This document shows, piece after piece, positions 17,601 to 32,600 of a stretch of 49,412 bases of DNA. The DNA is from Paludibacteraceae bacterium (GTDB taxonomy: Bacteria > Bacteroidota > Bacteroidia > Bacteroidales > Paludibacteraceae), in assembly GCA_016283095.1 (NCBI GenBank), contig JAEEMG010000013.1:1-49412 (forward strand). The letters are read 5' to 3'. Positions within the stretch are counted from its first letter, which is position 1. Every line of letters starts with the position of its first letter. Under the pieces are notes generated by a model that saw nothing but the letters and a program-made list of their open reading frames with translations, had not been told where the DNA came from and did not search any database. The position numbers and the translations under genes were made by a program.

Positions 17601-20600
17601 TGACATGACAAACTATTATGTCATTAAGGATGCAGAGGGAAACAGTTATGGCCCGACTACTTCTGGAAGATTCAGTGCATCTGATGCATATTCGTTCCAA
17701 TATACAGTGCCTGCTGTTGCTGCTGGAGGTGAGGTGATTAGATTTACTGTGAAGACAGATGGTATGAATGGCAATGTAGCTCAGTGTGCTATCACTGAAA
17801 AACTAGCTATTCAGGTTAAGCCTACTGTTCAGTTTGACATGGCGGCTTCTGCTTCTAAGATAACATCTGTCACTTCTGCTACTCTTGCTAGTAATGAGAA
17901 AAATACTTATTGTAGTGGAGAAAATTTCTGGTTCTATGTACGTCCATACAATGAGGCCGGAGAGTTGGCAAATGCTACAGTAAAAGTTCAGAACACAGCT
18001 TTATTAGCTCAGCCATCTACAGTCAGGGAGACATCATTCAGTAATGGAGTTTTGGGTTATGGAATGTCAGGAGCACAGTCAGATGTTCTTGGACAGTACC
18101 AGACTTTGAGAGTGTCTGTTACTGATGATGGTTGTTCTTCAGAAGGTGAATATAAGGTGTATGTCAAGCCACTTCCTGTTGTGAAGACGACGAAGGTGTT
18201 CGCTTGTCCTAATTCTACATTCGAGGTGCAGTTGGGAGATCAGGGAACAGCTAATGCTACTGTAAATGAAGACAACACAATAGCGAAAGTTGACTATGCT
18301 TTCCAATCTACAACTAATGGTACAACAACCGCTTCTCAGCAATCATACGATGTTACTTCTTTAACGCAGAGCTTCACTGCTCCTGTTCCAGTTGATGGAA
18401 CTACTTATAGTGTAGGTGGGGTTGTTACCGCTAAGGATGGATGTACAGCCGACTTCTCTGCAGATGTTAATCTTTATCCAACTCCAATTTTTGATGCTAA
18501 AGCAGTCAAAATATCAGGAGAAACGGTTTCTGAACTTGGTGATGACGAGGTTATTTGTCAGGGAGCTCCATATGCAATCAAGTTGAAGAACAATTCTACA
18601 ACTGCTGTAGTATTTAAGGTAAAGGATAATTTCGGAAATCAAGTAGGTGCTGACATTAATGTAGCTTCTGGTGGTGAGCGTCAGACAACTACGTTTATTG
18701 CTCCAAATGAGAGAACAACGGTTGCATATACAATATCTTGTATTACAGATAATGGATGTGAAGGTACAGAATCTCATGTTTCTGTTAAGGTAGGTGTTAA
18801 ACCTACATTGGATTTCGCTCCGGTAGCCGCTGTATGTTCTGATCCTAATGGTGGTCAGACTCCAGTGACTGTAACTGCTGCAATCGGTGCTACAAATACA
18901 GCAAATGCTGGTACTATTGATTTTGATAACGGAGTGACAGGAACATTTACAGCTTCTACTTTGGAAATTAAAAATCCATTATTGTCACTTCAAAGTTATG
19001 ATGAAAACCGTACTTACTCTGCAACATATACAGATGGTAACGGATGTCAGAGTGATCCTGTCACTGTGACATTGAGCCAGGTTGCAACTCCTATCATTTC
19101 CGCTCAGGTAGAGAAGGATAATGTTTGTCCTAACGACAACAACAGAGTTTTGTTGGATGATGCTTCTTCTGATTTCTCTAAGGGATACCGTTACAAATTG
19201 TATGCTGCTGAGAAAGATGGTAATAACAAATATCAGATCAATGGTACAGCGATTAAATCTTGGGTGATTGGTAATACAATTACTTCTGGTAATCGTACAT
19301 ATGGTGTGATTGACCTGCCTCGCCAGTCTGCTTCTGGTGTTTATATGTATGCTGTTGAATCAGAAAATACAGTAAATGGTAAGGTTTGTCGTGATACTGC
19401 ATTCTTTGAGTACAAAGTAAATCAACTTCCTACTATTGATCTTGTAGTATATAAGAATAGTGTTGCTGCTGCAAATGAGATAAATAATGGTGACGCGGTT
19501 TGTCCTGAGACGCCATTGATATTCCAGGTTAAGAATACATCATATAATGTGATGTCTACAGATTGGACACTATCTTCTGATAAACAGAATGGCAATGCTC
19601 CAGCGACATCATTAAATGATGCTTCTACTGATATTAATTGGGTCGCTATGGATAGGGCAGGAACAGAGACTGTTACTATTCTTGCTGTTAACGATGAATG
19701 TAGTGCTGATATTAGATTCCAGTATGGTGTAAGTACTCCAGCTGCACTTAGAATCACTTCAAGTGAGACTAAGCTTCCTGCTGATGGTACTACATTGTTC
19801 TGTGAAGGTGATACTCGTAAAAAGACATTGACAGCGTCTGGTACAAGTTCAACATTCTCTGATTTCGTATGGAAGAAAGAGGGTGATGTTGCAACTTTGT
19901 CAACAGAGAATAAGTTGGAGATTCCAGCCGGTGATGATATCGTTTATATTGTTACTGCTAAGGATGCAAATGGATGTGAGGCAACTGCACGAGAGATTGT
20001 TAAGACAGTAGCATTACCTGCTATTACTCTTAATGCTGATCCAAAGATCATATGTAGCGGTGAGGCAGTTACTTTAACTTCTCAGAAGTTACCTGCGTCA
20101 TACAATATATATGGAGACAATTACTCATTCAAAGTTAGATTTGATAAAGATGGTGATGTTGCAACAACAGCAGATCAGACTGCATTTGATTTGCCTATAT
20201 CAACACTTTCAGATAAAGCGACAGCGAATGTGTCATCGTCTAATATGACAGCTTCGACTGCTTATGCTTATCCTCAGGTTACAATTGACAATGGAGATGT
20301 TTGTGTTGGAGGCATGGCATCTACAACGGTTAAGGTTATTCCTTCTCCAGCTATTGTTTCTGTTGTAAAGGTTAGAGGCGCAGAAGCAAATAAAAAGACT
20401 AATTCAGAAACATACATGTTGTGTTCGTCTGATGCATACACTGTAGAGGTGAATGTGAAATCAGACATGTTCAGTGGAGTTAATCCTTCATACACTTCTG
20501 CTACTGATTTCGAGATTTCAGTAGACGGTGTGACAAAGACTGTTAAGGGTCAGAATGTCGCTAAGTTCGATATGTCTGCTACAACAGGTGCTTTGACACA

Positions 20601-23600
20601 TAGCATTTCGATTACTCCAATTATCGATGGCAACAAGCGTGGTGCTTGTATGGCACAAGGAACTATATCTGTTGACGTATATGCTAACCCAACAATCAAG
20701 CTATATACTTCAAATGCTCAGCATACAACAAATGTTGATGCAACAGCAAGTGATGGTTTGGCAGGTGCATATCTATGTGCTTCTGCAGGATCTCCTATAG
20801 GTTCTGTTTGGATTAATTCATTTATGACTGTAGATGAGTCAACAACAATGAAGACAATAGAGTGGGCTGCAGACAACTATTCAGTTCCTGCAAACAACAC
20901 TCAGACTTCTGTTGAGATCAGTCGTGCGGTCAGTGGTTTGAAAGCAAGAATCACAGATAATAATGGATGTGTCAGTGATTGGTCTTCTCCATTGGCAGTT
21001 GAACTATGTGAGATTGCTGCTCCACGTGTTTCTGTAGCTAAGGGATGTGAAGGTGAAGCTGTCTCAGTAATATTGGGAGATGCTAATTCAGATGTGACAA
21101 CAAACAATACGTTGATGAATAGCATGTATACTCACTATTTCTTATCTTATGATAATAAGACAGTAGAGAGATACCTTGCTGATGACATTACTGATAAGGA
21201 TGCTCAGGGTAGACCATACTATTCAATCCCAGTTGCAGGTGTTACTACAGGTACGGTATTTACTGCATCTGCTTATAACTCTTGTGGTACGACAGCAGAT
21301 TATTTGTCTGCTGAATGTAAGTCAGATCCAAATACCGCAACTGCTACATACAATGTGTCAGTTACTCCACAGTTGAAGGTTACATTCCAGTCTTTGGATA
21401 ATAATGAAATTGACAAGGTTTGTCCTAATACATCATTTAATGTGTATGTTGAGGTTGAGAACTTCACTTCAACAGTTAATTTGACTGATTCGGAAAAGGT
21501 TCTTGATTTGGAGTTGTCTTACGTCGACAACGGACAGACAAAGGTTCAAAGAGGATCAATTTCATTCAATACTAATGACGAAAATACAAAGAAGACATTC
21601 TTTGAGATTCGTGGTGGTATGGATTATATAGCTGGAGCAAATACAATTCAATTTACTGTAACAGCTAAGAATTACGATGGTTGTGAAGTTACGAAGACAG
21701 GTACAATTAATATCTTGTCTCGTCCAACAGTTAAGTTGGTTGCAACTAAGTATACACGAGTTGAGGGCGATGATGTTTATTATTGTCCTGGTGTAGAATG
21801 TGAGATTGAGGCAAGATCAACATCTGATCTTAAGGCTAATTCGTTTACATGGTATAATGCTACTAATAATGTTACGGATGTGAATACGTTTGGTACAGAG
21901 AAGACATTGATTCCAACTGCATTGACAGATTATATCGATGCAAATGGAAACTCTTCATACTATGTGACTGCAGTTTCTGAGGCTACAGGTTGTACATCTC
22001 TTCCTTCAAACACATTGTACTTGAAGAAGATTCCTGTACCTGCATTCAGCGCTTATGCAGATCCTAACACTGTATGTTCTGGAGATCAGACTGCTATAAA
22101 GATTGCTGGACTTGCTGATGCTTCTGCTTACAAATTCAATATCATTACAAAATTGGGCGTTCAAACTGAAGGCAAGGATGAACAGGGTAATATTGTAATG
22201 AAGGATACTGTAAGAGTAGGTGCAATGTTCTCTACAACAACAGGTGAGCCTGTTTACAATATTGCAAACTATGCTTCAAATGCTCCTTATGGTGTTCGTT
22301 TGACAACACCTGATGGATGTATTTCAGATGTTGCAGTGTCTGTAACTCCTACTGATGGTCCAATCATCGATTGGGAGCTTTTCAACTATTCAAAGGGTAA
22401 GGTTGTTGCTGCCCATATCCATGAAATGGAATCAGATGCTAATGGTATATATGTGCCTAAGAAAAATGCTGATGGCTCATACGTTGTTCGTGAGGATGCA
22501 GAATATGCATACGCTAATGCTAATCACAGAAATAATGTATCTTACTATGTATATGCTGATGATGACACACCAAAAGAGCATCCTCAATTTGGTCATTTCT
22601 GTGTAGGTGATGTTTATTATCTATATGTAAGAAATGTTCGCTCTAGTCAGCCAAATGAGCCTGCTATTCTTGCTGATACATTCAGTGTAAATGTCAAGGG
22701 TATCAAAAAACGTAACGGTAAGGAATTTAAGACTAATTTGTTAGACCGTTGGGTAGCTCTTGATTATAGCCAGTCTCCATCAAAGAATACACATTTCCCT
22801 GCTGTATCTACAGATGGAATTCATATTTCAATTACAGATTCATGCTACTATGCTGATGGTTCTACTATATGTCCTTCGGTTACAACAATTGATTTGGATG
22901 TAAAACAGTTGAATCCAACAGTAAGTGTGATAGGTGTTCCTAATTATATCTGTAAGGGAGAGGAGTTCTCATTCCAAGTAATTGGTCGTGCGACACAAGG
23001 TTCTCATATCGTAGATGCTAAGGTATATACTACAGGAACTATATATCAGGCTTTGGATTATGTTTCTGGTCCTGAAGGATCTGCAGGTAAGTTCAAGGCT
23101 AATGTTTCAGACAATAGTAATTGGTCTGTTACAACAGATGGTAATTATGTATGGAATGCTCGTCGTAAGGATGGAGGTAATACTGTCACTGGCGATCCAG
23201 GTCTAAAGTTCAAACCAGATGCAAACACTGCATACTATGCTCGTGTTTGGGATAACTACGGATGTGCATCTAATCAGTGGGGTAGAACAGTCAATGTTTA
23301 TGACGTTCCTTCAATCAAACTTGATTATGCGGATCCTGCATGTGAGAATTCTGCAATCAGGGTGCTTGTAAATCCAAATAACTATTCATCATATTATTTC
23401 CGTGAGTACAAGAAGAATGCTGATGGCAAAGTCGTTGATATGGAGAATAACTTTATCAACGATAAGAGCCAGGTTGTTGATGCAAGTGGAAATCTAGTCT
23501 ATGCTCTTGATGCAAATGGAGAGAAAATCCCTGATGATGAGACTGATGATCCTGATGATTATAAGTTGAAGTCGCCACATCCTTTCAAAGAGGGTTACGG

Positions 23601-26600
23601 TACTTCAAATACTGGTAATATTTATGGTGCTCTAACTAATGAGTTCTACAACTATAGATATTTCAATTCATCTTCTAATTATAAGAATGGAGATGAGATA
23701 GTTTATCAGGTATATGCAACAATCCAGAGAACAAACAGTGATGATGGTTCTATTATTACTTGTCCATCTGAAATTAAGCAGGTAGAATTTACTCCGGATC
23801 AGAATCCTAAGATTAAGGCTGCATTCTATAATGAGGCTGGAGAGATTAGGACTACATTCTGTCCTGGAGAGAAGGTTACTATCAAGGTCGGACTTGCTAA
23901 TGGTGAATATTTCTTGGATAAGGCTCAGCATAAGAATGAAACTTATAAAAATCATTCTGTGACATATTATTCAAATTATGCTAAGATTCCAGCAATCAAT
24001 TTCAATAATATTGTTCATACTACTACTGTTCCTTTGAATGCAACAATGGCTCCATTTGCTGGAGAAACAGAGTCATACCATTTGCTTGATGACCAGTTCT
24101 CATTCATTGCTCCTGAAACACCAGGTACTTATACAATTAAGGTTACAGATAAGGTGACACAATCTTATAGCTGTCCTAAAGACACTAACATTGTGTTTAC
24201 AATCGCTGCTCGTCCTTCTGTATCTCTAGTCGCAATCAGAGGAAATGTAGATCCAACAGATGCAAATCATGTTTATATCTGTGAGGGTGATTCTGCAATT
24301 CTTCAGGCTAATTCAACAACATCTAATTGTACATACAATTGGTATGCGATACAGAATGGAGGTCAGTTGACTGATCTTAAATATGATAAAGATACAGTGA
24401 AATTTGCACCGTCTGAAAAATCGACAACTAGATTGGTTAAGATTGTAGACGGTCAGGGTTGTGAGTCTGATTTCAGCAATGAAATTAAGGTTGAGGTTGC
24501 TCCTCGTCCTTTAATCACTATTGATAAGGCGTATGAGTATGTTTGTCCTAGTACTCCTGCTACAGTTGATATCATAGCTTCTGGAGCAAACAACTGGCAG
24601 TTCTTCACTACAAACCAAGAGCATACTGATTATGGTCGTCTTGGCAATGGAGAAACAACAAATTCTAAATATTCTTTGTCTAAGACCATTGCTGAATTTA
24701 ATAATGGTGTTTACACAGGATATGTAGGTGTTGAGAACCGTGACGCAGAAAGTATCTCATTTGGCTGTAAGAATTTTGCTGAATATTCATTAAAGGAGGC
24801 TAAGACTCCAGTGCTTAAGCTTCAGGCATTGAGAAAAACGGGTGAAAATTCTTATACAGAAATTTCAACTCCATGTGAGGGTGAGGAATATTATGTTAAG
24901 GTTGTTGACGAGACTGCTGACCCTAATTCAGATGCCACATTAAAAGCCACTCTCGTTTTGAAGGGTGTTGACGGTGCGGCTGATGAGGAGATATCTTTGA
25001 ATTCTGATCTGATCTCAGTATCTTCATTTACTGCAGACAGAAGAAAGAGATTCTCTGTGTCTGGTTCAAATAATTACGGAGACGGTACTTCTTGTGCTTC
25101 AAATGAGTATGTACTTGATGTTAAGGTCAACAAGATACCTACATTCACTTTGAATGCAACTGCAGCTTGTGAAAAGACTAAGCGTACATACACAAGTAAT
25201 GACGGTGGTAATTATGGTGCAGGAAATGGAAAGACTAAATTCTCTGTTTCAAATCTTGTACTTGATAAAGTATCAAACACAACCAATAAGGTTGTGTCAT
25301 ATACTTGGGAAATCCAGGGTAGTGAGATTACACACAACTCTTCTTCGTATGAGCATACTTATTTGTCAAATGAAACAGAGGCTGTTGCTCGTGTGACTGT
25401 TACTGATGCTAATGGATGTTCAAGTATTCCAGTAGAGAAGATATCTCCATTGATGAAGCGACCTCGTCAGATAGTCGCAGCGGAAGCTAAGTGTATTGGA
25501 GATAATCAGGTTAAGATTACAAACACTTTGGATCCTACTTGTGGATTCTCTACTAATGAGGTTGATTTCTGGTATCGTTTGTACAGAGCCGATAAGGCAA
25601 ATGAGAATGATACAATAAATGTGTTGAAGAAGTCTTTGACACAATGGATGGAAGGTCAATCTTCTACTCCACGCCTTCAGGAGTTCTCTGGTTGGAAAAA
25701 TGCTTATCCTGAACATACATTCAATACTGCTGTGACTGGCTCAATGTGGGCTTGTACACGAATGAGATCAGTAAAATCTGATAATACATGTGAAAGTGAG
25801 GTAGAGTGTGTATTGGTTCAGCCAAGTGAGAAACCTACTTTCACAACAGTAATGAAGTCGGGTGGTTACGCTCTAAATACAGAGAATAATACTGCTAAAG
25901 TTTGTCCATCTACTCCAGTTGTGATTGAAGTAAATGTTACAAAGTTTGCGGCTGGCTGTCCTGAGGCTACAATCACTGTGAAGGAGGCTAATTCTACAGG
26001 TCATGTGATCGAGACAAAAACAGTGACATCTTCTTCAGGTATCCAGACAATCAGTCTAGGAAATGTTACTGGTAATATGGATTTCATTGTAGAAGTTTCT
26101 TCTTCATGTGGATGTCTTGCTTCTGACAGATACAGAATCAATGTCCTTCCTACTCCTACCGTTTCTTTGGTTGCTGAAGGAAGTCGAATTGAGGATGGAT
26201 ACATTTATGTATGTCCAAATGGTACTGCTGATTTGAAGGCACTTGCTAGTTCTACGGTAGAAATCACTGATTATAAGTGGTATGAGAATAATTCTTTGCA
26301 TAATTCTACTTCAGAACTTCTTTCTGGACAAGGTGCTGGTTCATACTATGTTAGTGTTGTTGATCAAAATGGATGTGAGTCTTCTCCATCAAATACAATT
26401 GTGATCGAGGAAGTTGCAGTTCCTACTGTTTCTGCTTCTGCTCCTGAGGTTGTATGTGAGAAAACTCCATTTGAGATTAATATTGACAATCCTATAGATG
26501 GAATTACTTATGTCGTTTACAATCCAGCAGATGATGGAACTACATCGCAGACATCTGCTCGTGCTACAATAAAGAAGACTGAAAATATATCTTCTATATC

Positions 26601-29600
26601 TGTAACTATTCCGTCGACATATACATTCAAATCGGCAGCAGATGTATTTACTGTTGTTGCAAAGAATGATAGAGGATGTGTTTCTGATCCATATCAGGTA
26701 AAAGTAGAAAAGGCTCAAAAGCCAAGTGTTACAATTTTGGCTAAGAAGAGTGGTTCTCCTGATACTGAATTGACAGCCAATTTGACGGTTTGTCCTAATG
26801 ATATGGTAGAGTTCTCATTGAGTAATGGTGCTACATTGTATAAGGGTTACACATATACAATGACTCCTTCTAATACTGACGTTAATGTTTATGGAACTAA
26901 TACTGAACGTCCGACAGCTCAGATTCTTGATAAGAAGACTGTCTTCACGTTCTCATTTGAATCTGAAGCTGGATGTGTAAGCCAAGGTACTTACACTGTT
27001 AATGTGGTTTCTCCAAAGACATTGCGTATTACTGATAATGTAGTTAACCGTTATGACAACAAACCAATAGTTTGTCCTGGTGGTAAAACTGATGTCACTT
27101 TGACGGCTACTAATGGTATATATGTGAATTGGAGCAATGCAGGTTTGCCTTTAGCAAGTTCTGCGGTTACGAATGATGGACATGATCCAGATGTCGCAGC
27201 TACAATTACATTCAATCCATCTGTTGCACAGACTTACGTATTCAATGGTACCGATGCAAACGGATGTGCTGTCACTGCGTCATATGATATCTTGATTGCA
27301 AATATTGTAAACATGGAGAATATTGCTGTGACATTGCAACCAGACGATACTCCTGTTACAGATTTGGCAGTATGTGAAAATTCTACTATTACGCTTACTG
27401 CTTCAGGTTCTATTTCGAATGCTAAGGATGGTGAGACTATCAAGAATTATGATTGGTTCGCTGATGAAGAATTGAAAAATCCTATTGGAAGTGGTTCTTC
27501 AATCAGTGATTTCATGACAATTGCTGATGATAGCCGAAATGCAGAAGGTTTCTATGCTGATATTCAGGATGTCAAGAGCTATTGGGTTCGTGCCACATCT
27601 AATTTCGGATGTGTATCAGGTAAGATGAAGACAACTGTCACAATCGACCGTACTCCTGAAATCAAGTTTAAGAATAGTTCTGAGCCATGTATTGATACTC
27701 AAATTGAGATTATTCCTAATACAGGTTCTTCAAATCAGTATTTCACTATTACTAATTTGACTTCTGGTGATGTTTATGAGAATGTTCTTACGGCTCCATT
27801 TGTTCCTGAAAAGGCCGGACAGTCTTACAACTTTAAGGTTGAGGCACAGCGTGGTGCATGTAAAGCTGTTGAGTACACTTCTATTAATGCAAAGCCATTG
27901 CCAATCATCAAGTTGTTTGATGCAGAGACTGGTTTGAGTTTCATGGATGCATGTCCTGATGTTGACAATGTTACTTCTGAACATTATTTGAAGTTTACTG
28001 TTGATGGCGGTAGGGTAACAGATATTCCTACTGTTACTGGTGCGTCATTGGCGTCGGCTACAAATACATTCACATTTGGTAATAACACTTATGATGGAAA
28101 TGAGACAGATGCTTATTATGCTAACTATAGCCGTCCAACTGCATTGAACAGTTCTATCAAGGTTACTGCTAAAGGTTCTAATGGATGTGAGACTACAGCA
28201 GAGTTCCCTATCACAATCAAGCCAACTCCTAATAAACCAGAGGTTACTGTCTTACGTAACGGATTGCCAACATCAGATAAAGAGTTCTGTGAAGGCGATA
28301 AGGTTACTGTGATTGCAAAATCAACAAATGATAATGATAAGACAGTCTCATTTAATAATGGTGGAGCATACGGTAATAAGAATGGTGCTGCATTTGATCC
28401 TCAGTCTGGAACAGCAGTGTTTGAATTTGATGCTGTAAGCAACAGTGTTTCATCAGACCAAACAATCAAGGTCTCTGCTACAAATGAGGACAACTGTAAT
28501 TCATCAAAAGAGTCTGTTACAATCACTGTTAGTGATAAACTTGATCTTAAGATCAACAATGAACCTGCGGGTTCTACTGTTAAGGCTTGTGTAGGATCAA
28601 AAGAGCTCTTGAAAGTTACAGCAGGAGGAACACTTGTTAATCCAGCTGACTATTCAATTGAGTGGTTCGCTTCAGACAAGTCTACTTCATTAAGTACAAA
28701 TGATACTTATGAGGTAGAACCAGATCCTGTATATTCAAAGACAATCTGGGTTAAGGTTAAGTCGAAGAATGCTCTTGGATGTGAGGAGTGGACTAACATC
28801 ACAATCGCTCCAGTAGCAGTTCCATCAATCACTATTGTCGCTGAAAATTCAAATACAGGCAAACGTGTTACAAGTACATCTGCTGAGAGTGATAGCATTG
28901 TATATTGTAGCGGTGATGCAAGTGGTTTGAACATTTCTGCAATTGTCCCTGATGGTGTTACATATAAATGGGACAATGGAGCTGATAATACAGATTTGAT
29001 AAATAAGGGAGGTTGGACATCAACACAGACAAATGTCTTGACTGTAACTTACCAAACTGAATCAGGTTTGGTTTGTGAAACTAAGCGCGAATTTAAGACT
29101 GTAGTTAAGAATAAACCAAAGTTCGGTGATGGTTTAGCTAATTCAACTATACCTAAATATATTCTTACTTCAGTAGCTGCTGATGGTTCTGTGATTACAA
29201 ATCCTAGTATGTGTGAAGGAGATAAAGTAATTATAAATCCTAATATCACTAGTGGAGATGTCGTTTCTTATTTGTGGCATAATGGAGCAACAACACCAAC
29301 ACTTGAAGTGAATATTACTTCGCATAAAAAATTTGAATTCAAGGTGATTGCTACGACAGCTGATGGATGTAGTAGTGAATTAAGTGATAATTTCACTCCA
29401 AGTTTTGTTCCTTCATTTACATTGCCTACTGTTTATTCTTGTGTTGGAACTCCTGCAAAAATCAAGCCAAATTATGGTAATAATGATAATATATCATTCT
29501 CTTATTATGATGAGTCTGGTACAACTTGGTTAAGTGATGGTGATCCTGTAGATGGATCTTATACAATTCCTCAATTGAATCAGCATTATCGTTATACTGT

Positions 29601-32600
29601 AGTTGCTTCATCAAACGGATGTACCACAGTAAAGAAAGGAGAAGCTTATATTTTGTCATATCCAGCACTTGAGGTTAATGAGAATGTTGAAGTTTGTAAA
29701 GGTCAAGATGCTGTTTTGTCAATTCAAAATCCAGCTTCTGGTGTTAATTATTATTGGAATAGTGTTGGAAGTTCGGATAATAAGACTTCATTTACAGTAA
29801 ATGTCCCTGATGATCAGACAAAGATTGTTAAGGTGTTTGCAGTCAAGGATTATAGTGTTACTTATGATGCGGCTCCTAAGTGTACAACGTCTAAGGTTAT
29901 AACTATTGAGCCTAAGGCTGTCCCTGATTTTGCTATTTCTTCAAGTGCAGAACGTTTGTGTCCTGATGGAAGAATGACATTTACTATCAATGATGCTTCT
30001 TCATCAAATACTTATGTATGGAAGGCATATGAGTATAATGCGACAAATGGTAGCCGAGTAGGAAATGCGATTGATGGATTCACTCAGACATTGGCAGCCA
30101 ATAAGGCTTATGTTGTAAATGGACTTAGAACTTCAACTGGTTATGTTGAAATTGTTGCAGAAGGATCTTCTGAAAATGGATGTCCATTCTCTACTTCTAT
30201 GGTGTTGACTCAGGCAGAGCAACAAAAGTTAGAATTGGTTACTGTAGATAGAGTGAATTATACAGCGGGAACTGCAATCAATTTGTGTAGCAATACAGAT
30301 GCAGAACTTGCATTCACTGATGGATACAATACGTATGAATTCAATGGCATACCGATGTCAAATAATGTGTATACTTATAATGAGAGTGTAAATCAAAACA
30401 AGTCATTTAGGTATACTGTTACTGCAAAAGACCAGTATGGATGTCCTACAACAACAGCTACTGTAGATGTGAATATTAATGTCGCACCTCAGATTATTGC
30501 ACAGGATGCAATATCTGTCTGTGACGGTGCTTTGGCTGATGTACAGGCAAGTTCAGACAAGCAATTGCACTGGTACTATGCTAATTCTAAGAATCCAACT
30601 TCTTGGAAAGATGTTGTTGATGATGCAGGTGATCCTATCGTTGCAAATGTTGTGGTTATTCACAATATTGATGAAAAAGACGCAGGTTCATACATCTTGG
30701 TTAAGGGAGAATATCCTGATCTTAAGGGTACTTGTTCTACAGTTAAGCAGATTAGCTTGAATGTCATTGATAAGCCAGATGTTGAATTAAGCTCAACAGG
30801 TAGTGTTTGTCCAGGCGAACCATTCAGTCTTTCAACTAAGTCTGAAGCAGGTGTAGCTGGAGCTGATTACTATGCTAAGAATTGGTTCACTGTAGATAAG
30901 GATAATTCAGGAAAGTATATCAACTTCAATCCAACAGCTACTACTAACCAAATGTTGAATTCTGGTGAGAGATATTACGCATTGGTGGCATCTTCAAATG
31001 AGTTGGCAACATGTCGTGATACATTCTACATTAAGTATACTGCCGTTAACGTTCCTCAGTTTACAGATGGTAACATTAACAATATTGACAATTTGACAGA
31101 AAGTAATGGAGATCCAATTCCATTCCAGAAACGCTTCTGTCTAGGAGATGACGGTATTGTTCTTAAGGTTGATAATGCGTCTACAATCAACTGGAATGAG
31201 GTTCGTTGGTATGCTGGTCTTAACTCTAATGGAGAAATGATTACAGAGGCAGGTAGCCCTGTATATGGAGATCATATTACAGTTTCTCCTCGTGCTACTT
31301 CAAACTATTATGTTGAGGGTACAGGCGAGAATGGATGTAAGGTTTCTGCTTTGTTTACAGTTAAGGTTAACGATGCTCCTAACTATGTTCTTTCAAGTTC
31401 AGCTTTGAATGGTAAGGTTTGTAGCGGTGCTGATTTGATTGTAAATGCAGTTAACTTGAATTCTGCAGTTCAGGGAACTAAATTCTCTTGGAATAATGCA
31501 AATGTAAGTACTGATTCACATCTTGAGATACCTCAGGTAACAGGACCAACAGAAGTGAGATTGGTTGTGTCAACAGATGAGGGCTGTTCTCAGGAATTGA
31601 AGGCTACTTATGGTGTGATTGCAGCTCCTACATTCAAGGTCGATGTGCCAAAGAATGTCTGTGTTAACGGAGATGTTGTCGTTACAGCGAATGTAGACGG
31701 ATCTGTTGATCCTTCCGACTATGTATACTCATGGTCTGTTAACCCTGCCATGACATCTGATGTCAAGTATGGTCAAACTTATACATTTGATAATGTAGTC
31801 GCTAATGACGGTGCAAATGGATTTAAGTTCTATGCTACTGTCAAGGACAGAAATTATGGATGTACGAGTGAGATTGAGGAGACTTCTATAAATGTAGTCA
31901 CACCTGGATCACCTGTTATTAACTATGTTGATAAGGTTTGTGAGGGTGAGTCTACAGTAATTGAACTTACTGGTACTTCAAAGGGATCTGATTTGACAGG
32001 ATATACATTCTGGATCAAGACTCCTGAAATGTCAGAGTTCTTTAATGAGGCTTCTATGAAGCATACTACTGGATCTATTACAAGTGCAAGACGTTATGAG
32101 TACTATGTTCAGTTGGTTCAGGGAGAGGCTAATTGTAAGTCTGCTGCTGCTTCAGTTGTGATTGGTGTTGAGTCTAAGCCAAACATTCAGGTTCAGGAAT
32201 ATGGTTCACCATGTTCTGCTCAGGAACTTACATTGAAGGCTTCTGCTTACGGTGTTGACTCTAATGATATTAAGTGGGAGGCTAACACAACAGTAGGTCC
32301 AGATTTGACATTTACTAATGAGCAAGGAATTCTTAAGGTTACTGAGAATTCTCAGAATGTTACTGCTGATAAGAAATTCACTCAGAAGCAGTATGTCGGA
32401 AATGATATAACAGAAGTCGAATTGACTTGTAGCCAGACATTGAATTATAAGTATAAGACTTATCCATTACCTCAAATCAATGTGTTTGAGGATAAGGCAA
32501 AATCTTCTCATTGTCCTGGAAACAGTGTTTATTTCGATGCTGAGGCTTTGACTGAGAATTTGAAGAGCATCACTTGGTCTGGAACAGGTGTGTTCGCTTA

